Source: Hespellia sp.
Lineage (GTDB): Bacteria; Bacillota; Clostridia; Lachnospirales; Lachnospiraceae
Assembly: GCA_028693555.1 (NCBI GenBank)
Contig: JAQUVD010000019.1
Span: 1-64,000 of the forward strand
DNA: 64,000 nucleotides
Reading direction: 5' to 3'
Part shown: positions 54,063-63,855 of the stretch, piece by piece
How positions within the stretch are numbered: the first letter of the stretch is position 1
Layout of the letters: each line of letters opens with the position of its first letter
Notes under the pieces: model-generated
Databases searched by the model: none
What the model was told of the DNA's origin: nothing
Seen by the model: the letters and a program-made list of their open reading frames with translations, nothing else
Made by a program: the position numbers and the translations under genes

Positions 54063-55703
54063 TCAAAATAGTTTCACTAACACTTCCAGCAGTTCTTCCA
54101 CGTTTTTCTTTCCGAACAGCACCTGATCATCATTGATAATCATACAAGGCACACTCATCACCTGATACTTGTCTTTCAGGTCCGGATAATGCGTCAGATC
54201 AAACATTTCCGCAGTCACCTTATCTGACAATGATGCAATCTTCTGCGCTGACATCACAAGTTCCGGACACATCGTGCAGGAAAGTGAAACCAGCATTTTC
54301 ATATTTATGTTTTGTTTCATCTCCCGGATTTTTTCTTTATCGTCAGGTGAGATTGCGGTTCCAGGTCCTGCCGCGTTGTAAAGTGCTATTACAAAGGAAT
54401 TAATCTCATGTCCTCCGGGAACGCCGTGAAAAATCATTCCAGAAGCACTTCCATCCGGATTTATCACTTCCATAGCAGGAAGATATTCCGGCATGTTTTC
54501 TTCTGCCCGCTCCCATGAAACCTTGTCTGTCATTTGTGTAAACTCTTCCAGAAAGCTTTCTACCTCTTTCGATACTTTATCCGTGCCAAGCCATGCCCGT
54601 ACACATACCGGTTGCTGAAACTTGTCAAACAGTGGCACCAGTTGACTTTTGACTGCGTCATCCAGAAATACACCGTCAGCACTGTTCATTTCCGCATTTC
54701 CTGTATCAGAATCCTTTTTTTGTTCCGGCACTATTACCGTAAACTCTGGTATGGAGAGTTTTTTATGAAGCTTCGTCACATCGTGTTCGAGTGAAGTTGC
54801 CGCGATTGCGCCATCCGCAACTGCGGTAACAACCTGCCTCAGATTCTTCACACACACATCACCGGCGGCATACACGCCATCGAGATTTGTTTTTTGATTT
54901 CCATCTGTCACAATATAGCCCTGTTCATTAAGCTGAAGTGCTTTTGGAAGCCACTCGGTATTCGGTGCATATCCCGCAAACACAAACACGCCGAATCCGC
55001 CATCCTCGTCTGCATCGTACTCCCATGTTTCGCGACTGTTCCTGTCCCGAAATACTGCTTTTTTCATCGTGCTATCGCCTTCTACTTTTATCAATTCCGT
55101 ACGGAATCTAACGGTAATCTTCTCATTTCCACTCAGCTTGTCTGACACGGTCTTAGCACAGCTGAAATCTTCTGAGCGAACAATCATCGTTACATGTTTT
55201 GCATATTTTGTGAGGAAAATACCTTCCTCTACCGCTGCAAATCCGCCACCTATCACAAAAACATTCATGCCTGTGAAGAATTCTCCGTCACAGGTTGCAC
55301 AGTACGCAACACCTCTCCCTTTAAATGTCTCCTCGCCTTCAAATCCCAGTTTTCTCGGATTCGCACCGACCGCAAGGATCACACCCAAAGATTGAAAATC
55401 TCCTTTGTTTGTATGAACTTCTTTGATGTCCTGCTCCAGATCCATTTCCTTCACTTCTGCGATTGCAAATGCAGCTCCAAACGATTCTGCCTGTCGTCTC
55501 ATACTGTCCGTTAAGCTCTTCCCACTGGCCAGTTCAACACCTGGATAATTGACGACCTCCGACGTAATCGTAATCTGTCCGCCCGTCTTTTCTTTTTCCA
55601 GCACCAGTACCTTGTATTTCGCTCTCGCCATATAGATTGCGGCGGAGAGCCCTGCCGGGCCCGCGCCTACAATAATTAAATCATACATGTTTTTTTCCAT
55701 CAT
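54063..55703 (-). CDS. AhpF-like reductase: thioredoxin reductase fused to glutaredoxin-like domain
   Basis: In this 546-residue protein residues 8-310 form a thioredoxin-reductase-type flavoprotein with FAD motif IVGAGPAGLSAAIY (11-24), redox pair CATC (135-138), NAD(P)H motif VIGGGFAAVEEG and C-terminal FAD motif GVYAAGDVCVKN. Residues 330-546 form a tandem thioredoxin-fold (protein disulphide oxidoreductase-like) unit with an active CTMC (about 467-470). In AhpF the thioredoxin-fold unit is N-terminal; here it is C-terminal, so the order is swapped. It starts 11 bp after ahpC ends, and the pair should be an NAD(P)H-driven peroxide reductase. Confidence 0.9.
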   Translation of the reverse strand: MMEKNMYDLIIVGAGPAGLSAAIYMARAKYKVLVLEKEKTGGQITITSEVVNYPGVELASGKSLTDSMRRQAESFGAAFAIAEVKEMDLEQDIKEVHTNKGDFQSLGVILAVGANPRKLGFEGEETFKGRGVAYCATCDGEFFTGMNVFVIGGGFAAVEEGIFLTKYAKHVTMIVRSEDFSCAKTVSDKLSGNEKITVRFRTELIKVEGDSTMKKAVFRDRNSRETWEYDADEDGGFGVFVFAGYAPNTEWLPKALQLNEQGYIVTDGNQKTNLDGVYAAGDVCVKNLRQVVTAVADGAIAATSLEHDVTKLHKKLSIPEFTVIVPEQKKDSDTGNAEMNSADGVFLDDAVKSQLVPLFDKFQQPVCVRAWLGTDKVSKEVESFLEEFTQMTDKVSWERAEENMPEYLPAMEVINPDGSASGMIFHGVPGGHEINSFVIALYNAAGPGTAISPDDKEKIREMKQNINMKMLVSLSCTMCPELVMSAQKIASLSDKVTAEMFDLTHYPDLKDKYQVMSVPCMIINDDQVLFGKKNVEELLEVLVKLF

Positions 55704-55714
55704 ATTAATACCTT

Positions 55715-56278
55715 CTAAATCAGTCCAACAAGATCAAGACTTGGTTTTAATGTGTCAGCTCCCGGCTGCCACTTGGCAGGGCACACCTGATCCCCATGTT
55801 CTGCTACAAACTGAGAAGCCTGTACTCTTCTGAAAAGTTCGTCAGCATTTCTTCCAACATTTCCGGCGATGACTTCGTATGCTACAATTTTTCCTTCTGG
55901 ATTTACGATAAAGCTCCCTCTCTCTGCCATGCCATCAGACTCAATCATCACATCAAAATCTCTTGCAAGAGTTCCGGTTGGATCTGCCAGCATTGGATAA
56001 TTGATTTTCTTGATTGTTTTAGACGCATCATGCCAAGCCTTGTGTACAAAATGGCTGTCGCATGAAACTGAATATATTTCGCAGTTTATTTTTTCGAATT
56101 CCTCATACTTATTTGCTAAGTCTTCTAATTCTGTTGGGCACACAAACGTAAAATCTGCAGGATAGAAGAAAAAGATACTCCATTTTCCTAAAATATCCGC
56201 CTTTGTTACCGTTTTAAAATCATTGTTCTGATATGCCTGTACCTCGAAATCACTTACTTCTTTATTAATCATTGACAT
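55715..56278 (-). CDS. ahpC: Alkyl hydroperoxide reductase AhpC (2-Cys peroxiredoxin)
   Basis: This 187-residue protein has the peroxidatic Cys in PADFTFVCPTELEDL (about residues 41-55) and the resolving Cys in DQVCPAKWQPG (about 165-175), with SCDSHFVHKAWH in between. It reduces hydrogen peroxide and organic peroxides and is reduced by the adjacent AhpF-like flavoprotein. A perfect GTTAG-TGTACC-CTAAC palindrome 46-61 bp before the start is the likely control site. Confidence 0.95.
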   Translation of the reverse strand: MSMINKEVSDFEVQAYQNNDFKTVTKADILGKWSIFFFYPADFTFVCPTELEDLANKYEEFEKINCEIYSVSCDSHFVHKAWHDASKTIKKINYPMLADPTGTLARDFDVMIESDGMAERGSFIVNPEGKIVAYEVIAGNVGRNADELFRRVQASQFVAEHGDQVCPAKWQPGADTLKPSLDLVGLI

Positions 56279-56323
56279 CCTTATGTCCTCCTTCTATTTG
56301 TGATTTGTTTATATTTTCATGTA

Positions 56324-56339
56324 GTTAGTGTACCCTAAC
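56324..56339. promoter_or_regulatory. GTTAG-N6-CTAAC palindrome (site 5)
   Basis: GTTAGTGTACCCTAAC, extended to AGTTAG...CTAACT, lies in the ahpC promoter region. Confidence 0.72.
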
Positions 56340-56446
56340 TATTTTGAAATGTCAATAACGGTTACTATTATTAATTAGAGAAATATTATCAACTACGATT
56401 ATGAACCGCAATGAACCATTTCATTTTTTCGTAATATGCAAAAAAT

Positions 56447-56484
56447 AATACAAGTGCTTCGTCATTTTACCAAGCACTTGTATT
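56447..56484 (-). terminator. Terminator after enolase gene
   Basis: AATACAAGTGCTT at 56447 pairs perfectly with AAGCACTTGTATT ending at 56484. On the minus strand it is followed by ATTTTTTG. It ends the enolase transcript 13 bp past the stop. Confidence 0.85.
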
Positions 56485-56496
56485 ACTGATTATCTT

Positions 56497-57876
<1,380 letters not shown>

Positions 57877-57903
57877 TTATGCAGAAAGGAGTTCAAAATG
57901 ATT

Positions 57904-57937
57904 CATTCACATTAGTTAGTTTAAACTAACTAATGTG
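57904..57937. promoter_or_regulatory. Perfect 34-bp palindrome upstream of enolase (site 6)
   Basis: Two 17-base arms (57904-57920 and 57921-57937) are perfectly complementary, centred on TTTAAA. The core GTTAG-TTTAAA-CTAAC is at 57915-57930. It lies about 105 bp before the enolase start. Confidence 0.8.
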
Positions 57938-57989
57938 AATTGTAACATACTTGGAAAGGAAAAGTCAAGCGCCTAACAAACTTTATTTT

Positions 57990-58132
57990 TGCACACCCAT
58001 GTTCATCCCCTGCATGTAATAAGGAAGATACCCCATCACCATGTCCCAGGGACCGGTGTGATCCGTCTCAATCCCCTCGGAAATCACCAGCATCACATCG
58101 CCAGGATTCAAATACGGTTTTCTTGTTCATAA
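57990..58132 (-). pseudogene. Short degraded gene fragment
   Basis: An ATG at about 58132 (MNKKTVFES) with AAAGGAG upstream soon meets a stop. In another frame the reading KPYLNPGDVMLVISEGIETD, then HTGPWDMVMGYLPYYMQGMN, continues to a stop near 57990. It looks like the deleted remnant of a small enzyme or regulator gene; I do not recognise the family. A perfect GTTAG-N6-CTAAC palindrome lies just upstream. Confidence 0.4.
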
Positions 58133-58153
58133 TAGAACTCCTTTCATTCTGTG

Positions 58154-58169
58154 GTTAGTTCTTACTAAC
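58154..58169. promoter_or_regulatory. GTTAG-N6-CTAAC palindrome (site 7)
   Basis: GTTAGTTCTTACTAAC, extended by G/C to GGTTAG...CTAACC, lies 22 bp before the start of the degraded fragment and 48 bp past the end of the hydrolase gene. Confidence 0.7.
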
Positions 58170-58217
58170 CGTTACTTATATAATAAGGCGGCATAAGCTA
58201 CCGCCAAATTATTCGCA

Positions 58218-58928
58218 TTATTTTAATGGGTCATTTGGATCAAGAATATGTGGCGGCCAGTTTGGTACCGGCTCTCCCCTGCGAAGAAATTTAAAATCAC
58301 AGCAATCATCTCCGTCCGCCAGCACTTTTTCTCGGTGCATAGCAAGACCCATAGCCCCATAGGTCACATAATCCAAATTACACATATAGGGCATATATTC
58401 CTCATAGCCCATCTTGACTGCAAAGTTATAAACCGGGCAGACAAGATTATGGAAATTAACTGCATACGTTGAATCAGAATTAAGGGTTTTGGTCTCAAAA
58501 CTCCCCGGATACCTTGCTGCATTTATGGCATTTTTTTCATCCTTTTTGCGCAACATTTTTGTGGCACAGGCCTTCATAACGCTCCCAAGCATTTTTCGTA
58601 CAAATGCTGGTTTTTGTGTGTTTAATCGCTCATAACAGGTTGTGGTCAGGCGTCCCCAATCGTTGGTATTAAGACCATAGGCTTTTGCCGCAAGTGCAAG
58701 TGCGATAAAATAATATACACCGGTCAAATTTTTCGTACCACTGACATCATCCCCGCCAATATACGGAAAATTTTCCAGCATTTCCGATTCATAGATTTCC
58801 CAGACTTCATTGATAATAGCATCGTAAGACTTATTGAAAATCCCTTCCAATTCCAACTTGATCAGTTTGAAATAGCTATCCATCTCTTTTTTTAATCGGT
58901 CCTCATTTTTTCTGTAGTATTCATGCAT
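58218..58928 (-). CDS. L-2-amino-thiazoline-4-carboxylic acid hydrolase family protein
   Basis: This 236-residue protein matches the ATC hydrolase-like family, with an all-helical N-terminal half and a C-terminal domain containing NFHNLVCPVYNFAVKMGYEE, MCNLDYVTYGAMGLAMHRE and CCDFKFLRRGE. Founding members open the thiazoline ring in L-cysteine synthesis, but many relatives sit beside TetR genes and have unknown substrates. It begins one base after the TetR stop and is clearly coupled to it. Confidence 0.78.
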   Translation of the reverse strand: MHEYYRKNEDRLKKEMDSYFKLIKLELEGIFNKSYDAIINEVWEIYESEMLENFPYIGGDDVSGTKNLTGVYYFIALALAAKAYGLNTNDWGRLTTTCYERLNTQKPAFVRKMLGSVMKACATKMLRKKDEKNAINAARYPGSFETKTLNSDSTYAVNFHNLVCPVYNFAVKMGYEEYMPYMCNLDYVTYGAMGLAMHREKVLADGDDCCDFKFLRRGEPVPNWPPHILDPNDPLK

Positions 58929-58929
58929 A

Positions 58930-59538
58930 TCATTCCGCCTCCTCTTGCATTAAAGCTAACATTCCTCCTTGATAAACCCTTGCGACTTCCGTCATACTGC
59001 GAACCATCTTCTCTCGATTAGTTTCCTCTGTTATAAGCTTTGCCAACATTGAAAAGTAACCGCTCATCAATAATTCAATGGTGTCAGGCGAAAGCAAATG
59101 GATCTGCTCGGATTTTTCTGCGCTCTGCGAGATGTTGTCCTGATTTCTCTCTTGAAGCATATTGAAATAATTTTCGTACTTTGTTCCTTGTGAGCAGGCA
59201 ATGATCAGCTTCATTTCATCACGGTGTGCCAGCAGATAATCCACAATTTCAGGTATTCTATGGATATACGCATCACACATTTTAAATATCTTTTCGTTTG
59301 GAGGGAAATTGTTCATATCATTTGCTACAGAGTTCAATATTGCCATCAAACCATCTGCTGTATCATCCGTCAAGGCATAAAACAACTCTTCTTTATTCGC
59401 AAAGTAACCGTAGAAAGCGCCCGTAGTCACTCCTGCTGCTTCTACAATTTTTCGCAGTGGCGCACTTTTAAAGGTGTATTTCAGAAAAAAGTCTTTGCCG
59501 TAAATCAGAATACGATCTAATGTGTTATTTTCGTTCAT
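58930..59538 (-). CDS. TetR-family regulator
   Basis: This 202-residue protein has a TetR helix-turn-helix (APLRKIVEAAGVTTGAFYGY, about residues 26-45, then FANKEELFYALTD). AGGAG lies before its ATG. A perfect 10-bp inverted repeat with an 8-base spacer (59552-59579) is 14 bp upstream and is the likely autoregulatory operator. It probably controls the hydrolase gene downstream. Confidence 0.9.
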   Translation of the reverse strand: MNENNTLDRILIYGKDFFLKYTFKSAPLRKIVEAAGVTTGAFYGYFANKEELFYALTDDTADGLMAILNSVANDMNNFPPNEKIFKMCDAYIHRIPEIVDYLLAHRDEMKLIIACSQGTKYENYFNMLQERNQDNISQSAEKSEQIHLLSPDTIELLMSGYFSMLAKLITEETNREKMVRSMTEVARVYQGGMLALMQEEAE

Positions 59539-59551
59539 ACGATTTTTCTCC

Positions 59552-59579
59552 TATAACTAAGTTATATAGCTTAGTTATA
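59552..59579. promoter_or_regulatory. TetR operator palindrome
   Basis: TATAACTAAG and CTTAGTTATA are perfect inverted arms flanking TTATATAG. The site overlaps the likely promoter of the tetR-hydrolase unit. It differs from the GTTAG-N6-CTAAC sites in arm sequence and spacer. Confidence 0.7.
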
Positions 59580-59642
59580 TTGTATTTATTTGTTGCATAT
59601 TTGTCAAGTCTTTTTTCAGGAATATCTTTACAGTAAATGTAT

Positions 59643-59730
59643 AACATTTCTTGCTTTTGTGTATAATACCCATATAAACATTTCTTGTTTTCGTGTATAA
59701 TAGCATTATGAACATTTCTTGTTTTCGTGA
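59643..59730 (+). repeat. Three direct repeats before DUF4143 ATPase
   Basis: AACATTTCTTGYTTTYGTG begins at 59643, 59677 and 59711, an exact period of 34 bp. The first two copies end in TATAATA, so each may carry a -10-like element. The third copy is cut short just before the ribosome binding site. Confidence 0.75.
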
Positions 59731-59751
59731 TTGATTGGGGGATGATAATAA

Positions 59752-61089
59752 ATGAGAAGAAAAATATATCAGAAATTACGTGATTGGAAGAAAGAAAGTA
59801 ATGGAGAAAGTGCATTGCTCATCGAAGGTGCAAGACGTGTCGGGAAAAGTTATATTGCAGAAAGTTTCGGTAAGGAACAATACAATTCTTATCTGCTCAT
59901 AGACTTCTCCAATATTACAAAACAGATTCTGGATGTATTTGAAAATGATTCTATGGATCTGGATCTTTTTTTTAATAAGCTTTCTGTTTTTTATGGTATC
60001 ACCCTTGTAACAAGGAAGTCGCTAATTATTTTTGATGAAATACAGATGTATCCGCGTGCAAGGCAGTTGATCAAACATTTTGTTGCTGATGGTCGATATG
60101 ACTACATTGAAACAGGCTCTCTTATTACTTTGAAACAAAATATTGAGCACATCGTTATTCCTTCAGAAGAAGAAAAGATTGTCATGCAGCCTATGGACTT
60201 TGAGGAATTCTTATGGGCCCTTGACGATGAGGTAACCATTCCCTATCTAAAGACCTGCTTTGACCGACGCTGCCCCGTTGGTGAGGCTGTCCACAGAAAG
60301 ACCATGAATCTTTTTCGTCAGTATATGCTCGTAGGCGGTATGCCGCAAGCCGTTCTGACTTATGCGCAAACCAAAGATTTTGAGAAAACAGATCGCGTAA
60401 AAAGACGAATTCTGGAGCTGTACCGAAATGATGTCACAAAATTTGCAAAGGGATATGAAAGTAAAGTCCTTTCCATCTTCGATGGGATACCATCTCAATT
60501 ATCAAAACATGAAAAAAAATACACCTTATCCTCTATCCGCAAGGAAGCCCGTTTCCGCGATTATGAAGATTCCTTTATCTGGCTGGATGAGGCAATGATT
60601 ATTAACACCTGCTTTAACTCCACTGATCCTACCGTCGGTTTGTCTCTGAATTCGGAACGCATGACTCTAAAATGCTACATGGCAGATACCGGGTTGCTGC
60701 TCAGCCTTGCATTCTCTGATAAGGAACTTATGGAAGAAGGTATTTATAAGATGATACTTTTTGACCGGCTCAGTTTAAATGAAGGTATGCTTATGGAAAA
60801 CATCGTTGCGCAGTCTCTAAAAACGAATGGCTACAAGTTATTCTTCTATTCCAAAAGCAGCCGCGAAAACAAAGCCGATCGCATGGAGCTTGATTTTCTG
60901 ATCAGCAAAGAGAAACGCATCTGCCCTGTTGAAGTAAAATCCTCCAATTATGCCCGCCATACGTCTTTAGATAAGTTCAAAAAGAAATTTGGGAAGAAAA
61001 TCGGACAGCGTTTCATTATCTATACAAAAGACCTGAAACAAGCAGATGATATTCTATACCTACCAATTTACATGACGCTTTTTCTATAA
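59752..61089 (+). CDS. AAA-family ATPase with DUF4143 domain (second copy)
   Basis: This 445-residue protein has Walker A EGARRVGKSYI (about residues 24-34), Walker B KSLIIFDEIQMYPRARQ, sensor-like YIETGSLITLKQN and the C-terminal DUF4143 region with MLMENIVAQSL and ENKADRMELDFLI. The terminal ELDFL...CPVEVKSS resembles a PD-(D/E)XK-like fold often seen in this family. It is distant from the ATPase at 4562-5863. GGGGGATG lies upstream of the start. The role is unknown. Confidence 0.87.
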   Translation: MRRKIYQKLRDWKKESNGESALLIEGARRVGKSYIAESFGKEQYNSYLLIDFSNITKQILDVFENDSMDLDLFFNKLSVFYGITLVTRKSLIIFDEIQMYPRARQLIKHFVADGRYDYIETGSLITLKQNIEHIVIPSEEEKIVMQPMDFEEFLWALDDEVTIPYLKTCFDRRCPVGEAVHRKTMNLFRQYMLVGGMPQAVLTYAQTKDFEKTDRVKRRILELYRNDVTKFAKGYESKVLSIFDGIPSQLSKHEKKYTLSSIRKEARFRDYEDSFIWLDEAMIINTCFNSTDPTVGLSLNSERMTLKCYMADTGLLLSLAFSDKELMEEGIYKMILFDRLSLNEGMLMENIVAQSLKTNGYKLFFYSKSSRENKADRMELDFLISKEKRICPVEVKSSNYARHTSLDKFKKKFGKKIGQRFIIYTKDLKQADDILYLPIYMTLFL

Positions 61090-61154
61090 GTATACTTCCC
61101 CCAAGCCCCAGAAGAGGACTTTGCCTCTTTGTGCAAAGCCCTCAAAGTATTCTT

Positions 61155-62537
61155 TCAGTCTCCGATACCCTTTTTCAATCGCGACATTCTGCGAAACTCG
61201 GCAACTGCGATTCCAGCACAGATCATAAAAATAATTGCGTCTACTACTGCAGGGGCCGCCCAAACACCTCTGATCCCCATATCCGCAATCCTGGGCAAAA
61301 TCATAACGCAAGGGATAAAAAGAACAATCTGCCTTAAAAGCGACATAACACTGGCCTTTTTCGCTCGTCCCAATGCCTGTAGCAACGTGATAATCACAAT
61401 CATGGAGCCTTGCAAAATATAAGAGCTAAAAAAGATACGGAAGTTTGTCACGCCCTGATCTACCATAGCCGGGTCAGTAATAAACAAAGACATGACAGCT
61501 TTTGGCGCAAGTTCAATAGGAATATAGAACAGGAGTGAAACGAACGTCGCACCAATCATAAAAACCTTCGCAAGCGTTTTTACCCGGTCATATTGCTTCG
61601 CACCATAGTTCGTACCAGCAGCGGGCTGAAATCCCTGACTGATTCCCCAAACAGGAATAAAGGCAAAAGACTGAATACGCAGGGCAACACCTAGCAAAGT
61701 CTGCCATGTATCTCCGCCGTAATTTGCCGCCACGTTGTAAATGACTGTCTGCTGAAGCAGTGTTGTAACCTGCATTAACATAGCGGAAATTCCTACGCCA
61801 ACAATCTCCGGCACCAAAGTGCGTTCAAATCGAATTTTACAAATACGAACATTTTTGCTCTTTTTCACGAAATACCAAAGTGTGATAGCAGCCTGAACAA
61901 ACTGCGAAATAACCGTTGCGTAGGCGGCTGCTTCAATCCCCATTCCCAATGGATTCAGCAAAGAAATCAGAATTGGATCAAGGACAATATTTAATACTGC
62001 ACCGATTCCCATAATTGTCATGGCGCGTTTTAGTAAGCCCTCACCACGCATTACCATATTAGCGGCCTGAGAAAAATTCACAAATACAGAACCTAAAAAA
62101 ATAATTCTGAGATATTTTTCCGCAAGGGACAGGGTTTCCCCGGAAGCACCGGAAAGAAGCAAAATCTGGCGGGTAAATATCATTCCAACCACAGTAATAA
62201 TGAAGGAGCAGACAACAATCATCATAATCAGGTTTCCCATGATCTTATCAACGGTATCCTGATCTTTTTTTCCGATGGCTCGTGATAGTACCGAAGCGGA
62301 GCCGACGCCTACCATAATCGCAAGCCCGTTGTTAATCAAAGTAAACGGGTAAGAAACGGATACAGCACCTACACCGGCTGTTCCTACCATTTGTCCTACA
62401 AATACTCCATCCATAAAAGAGTACAGCCCAACTACCAACATACCGATTACCGCAGGAACACAAAGGGAAATCATAAGCGGTATTGGGCGCTCTGTCAGCA
62501 GCTTTGTTCTACTGTCAGAAGTTTTCATTTTGAACAC
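61155..62537 (-). CDS. MATE-family efflux transporter
   Basis: This 460-residue protein has about twelve spans and MATE motifs: GLYSFMDGVFVGQMVGTAGV (about 37-56), MGIGAVLNIVLDPILI and PVWGISQGFQPAAGTNYGAK. It is closest in style to the MepA-like group. It follows an AraC regulator in the same direction, with an extended GTTAG-N6-CTAAC palindrome (62551-62592) in the gap. Regulation by the AraC protein or a metal/redox repressor is likely. Confidence 0.92.
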   Translation of the reverse strand: MFKMKTSDSRTKLLTERPIPLMISLCVPAVIGMLVVGLYSFMDGVFVGQMVGTAGVGAVSVSYPFTLINNGLAIMVGVGSASVLSRAIGKKDQDTVDKIMGNLIMMIVVCSFIITVVGMIFTRQILLLSGASGETLSLAEKYLRIIFLGSVFVNFSQAANMVMRGEGLLKRAMTIMGIGAVLNIVLDPILISLLNPLGMGIEAAAYATVISQFVQAAITLWYFVKKSKNVRICKIRFERTLVPEIVGVGISAMLMQVTTLLQQTVIYNVAANYGGDTWQTLLGVALRIQSFAFIPVWGISQGFQPAAGTNYGAKQYDRVKTLAKVFMIGATFVSLLFYIPIELAPKAVMSLFITDPAMVDQGVTNFRIFFSSYILQGSMIVIITLLQALGRAKKASVMSLLRQIVLFIPCVMILPRIADMGIRGVWAAPAVVDAIIFMICAGIAVAEFRRMSRLKKGIGD

Positions 62538-62550
62538 CTCGCTTTCAAAA

Positions 62551-62592
62551 AAATAAGTGATGGGTTAGCCTTTTCTAACCCGTCACTTATTA
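62551..62592. promoter_or_regulatory. GTTAG-N6-CTAAC palindrome (site 8), extended arms
   Basis: The core GTTAGCCTTTTCTAAC is at 62564-62579. The arms extend outward through AATAAGTGA-N-GG and CC-N-TCACTTATT, about 16 of 17 positions. It lies 14-55 bp before the MATE start. Confidence 0.72.
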
Positions 62593-62634
62593 TACTGTTC
62601 ATTCTTTTTTTCATCCACTCCCCATGGGCCAAAC

Positions 62635-63576
62635 CTACTCCCGATGGCTTTTAGATTTTCTGTAATCAATCGGCGTCATTCCGGTAGCCTCCTTAAATGC
62701 TGCTGAAAATTTGCTACAATTTGTATAGCCTACCCCAGCCGCAATAGCTGCCACGGTTTCGCCGGTTTCTGCCAGTAAGTGCCCCGCCATATCCATACGA
62801 TAAGAGCGCATAAAGGAGTAAATCGCCGTTCCATATATGCCTTTAAAACAGCGTTTCAAACTGGAAACAGATATTTCAAACCGTTTAGACAAGTCCTCCA
62901 TCGTATAATGCTGCTCTGGAGTAGCCGTAATGAAATCACGGATTTCTTTCACGATTTCCACCTGTTGTTTAACAAAGTAGGGTCTCTCGATCTGCTCTTT
63001 GGGACGTTCCATATTTTTTAGCTGAAACAGGATTTCCAACACCTTAATTTTGTAATATTCGCCGCCGCTGTCCCACGGTACTTGTTCAATTTCCTCAAAT
63101 ATATGATGGATAATCTCATTTCCCTTTGTAATAAAAGGCTGTCCCTCTGAAATGAATTTATCCCTTATGGCATAAACATCAATCGTTACTCCCTTTACAA
63201 ACTCTGCCAATGCCTGGTTTGCTTCTTTCATGTGAAGCCGCAGACTGATCCCGTGGTAATGGCCCATTGGAAAGTGGAGGGTGAATTTCCGCCCCGCCCG
63301 GACATCAATTACATAGTTTCCTGATTCCAAATAAACATATTTATCTTTGGAGATTTCCCATTCCACACGGCCCTCTCTGCAAAAATCCAACCAAAGAATA
63401 TCCGTGTCGTCACTTTTAACCGTAGGGCACTCCTGCATATGAAAATCGGAATGAAGCAGATAAATCCCAGGGAACACCCGAAAGACCGTAGAAATTCCAT
63501 CTCCAGTTTCATTTTCCATACGGTTTACTTCGCAAATATCCGATTTATAATACGGCTTTTTTTCCGTTTCACCCAT
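62635..63576 (-). CDS. AraC-family regulator, paralogue of 51248-52219
   Basis: This 313-residue protein has an N-terminal sensor region with HSDFHMQECP, WLDFCREGRVEWEI and FPMGHYHGISLRL, all closely parallel to the AraC protein at 51248. The C-terminal helix-turn-helix pair includes MEDLSKRFEISVSSLKRCFK and VAAIAAGVGYTNCSKFSAAF, ending TGMTPIDYRKS. GAGGTGATGG precedes the ATG. It probably activates the downstream MATE gene. Confidence 0.88.
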   Translation of the reverse strand: MGETEKKPYYKSDICEVNRMENETGDGISTVFRVFPGIYLLHSDFHMQECPTVKSDDTDILWLDFCREGRVEWEISKDKYVYLESGNYVIDVRAGRKFTLHFPMGHYHGISLRLHMKEANQALAEFVKGVTIDVYAIRDKFISEGQPFITKGNEIIHHIFEEIEQVPWDSGGEYYKIKVLEILFQLKNMERPKEQIERPYFVKQQVEIVKEIRDFITATPEQHYTMEDLSKRFEISVSSLKRCFKGIYGTAIYSFMRSYRMDMAGHLLAETGETVAAIAAGVGYTNCSKFSAAFKEATGMTPIDYRKSKSHRE

Positions 63577-63855
63577 TCCATCACCTCGCTTTCTAATCTA
63601 TTTTCGATTTTTAGTATAGCAACCTCAAAACTTTTCTTCCGCTCCCAATAGTTCAAATATACTCCTGTTGGCTCACGAGTTGTTATCATGCGTTTTACGA
63701 AACGAATTTTGATTTGAATTGTAAAATGTAATCGGGTGCTGTGCAGCAGGCGCAAGAAGCTGTAAATTGGGTAAAAGAAACCCAACCACAATTTTTCTGT
63801 GATTGGTTCTCGTAATTACTTATTTTCTTTGTTCGATTAAGATAACATCTCATCA
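63577..63855. other. Gap between AraC gene and group II intron
   Basis: It contains the araC promoter and a hairpin (CCAA-N-CACA with TGTG-N-TTGG) at about 63782-63806. No gene is supported. The group II intron 3' boundary falls at about 63856, so this is the intron's downstream flank. Confidence 0.4.

Noticed and set aside
59643..59730. Regular repeats as a CRISPR array
   Set aside because: There are only three units. The 34-bp period contains near-identical sequence throughout without unique spacers, and no cas genes are present.
61114..61143. Hairpin between the DUF4143 ATPase and MATE genes as a terminator
   Set aside because: The stem GAGGACTTTGC/GCAAAGCCCTC is good, but no T-run follows on either strand. 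It may still slow polymerase, but the call is not supported.
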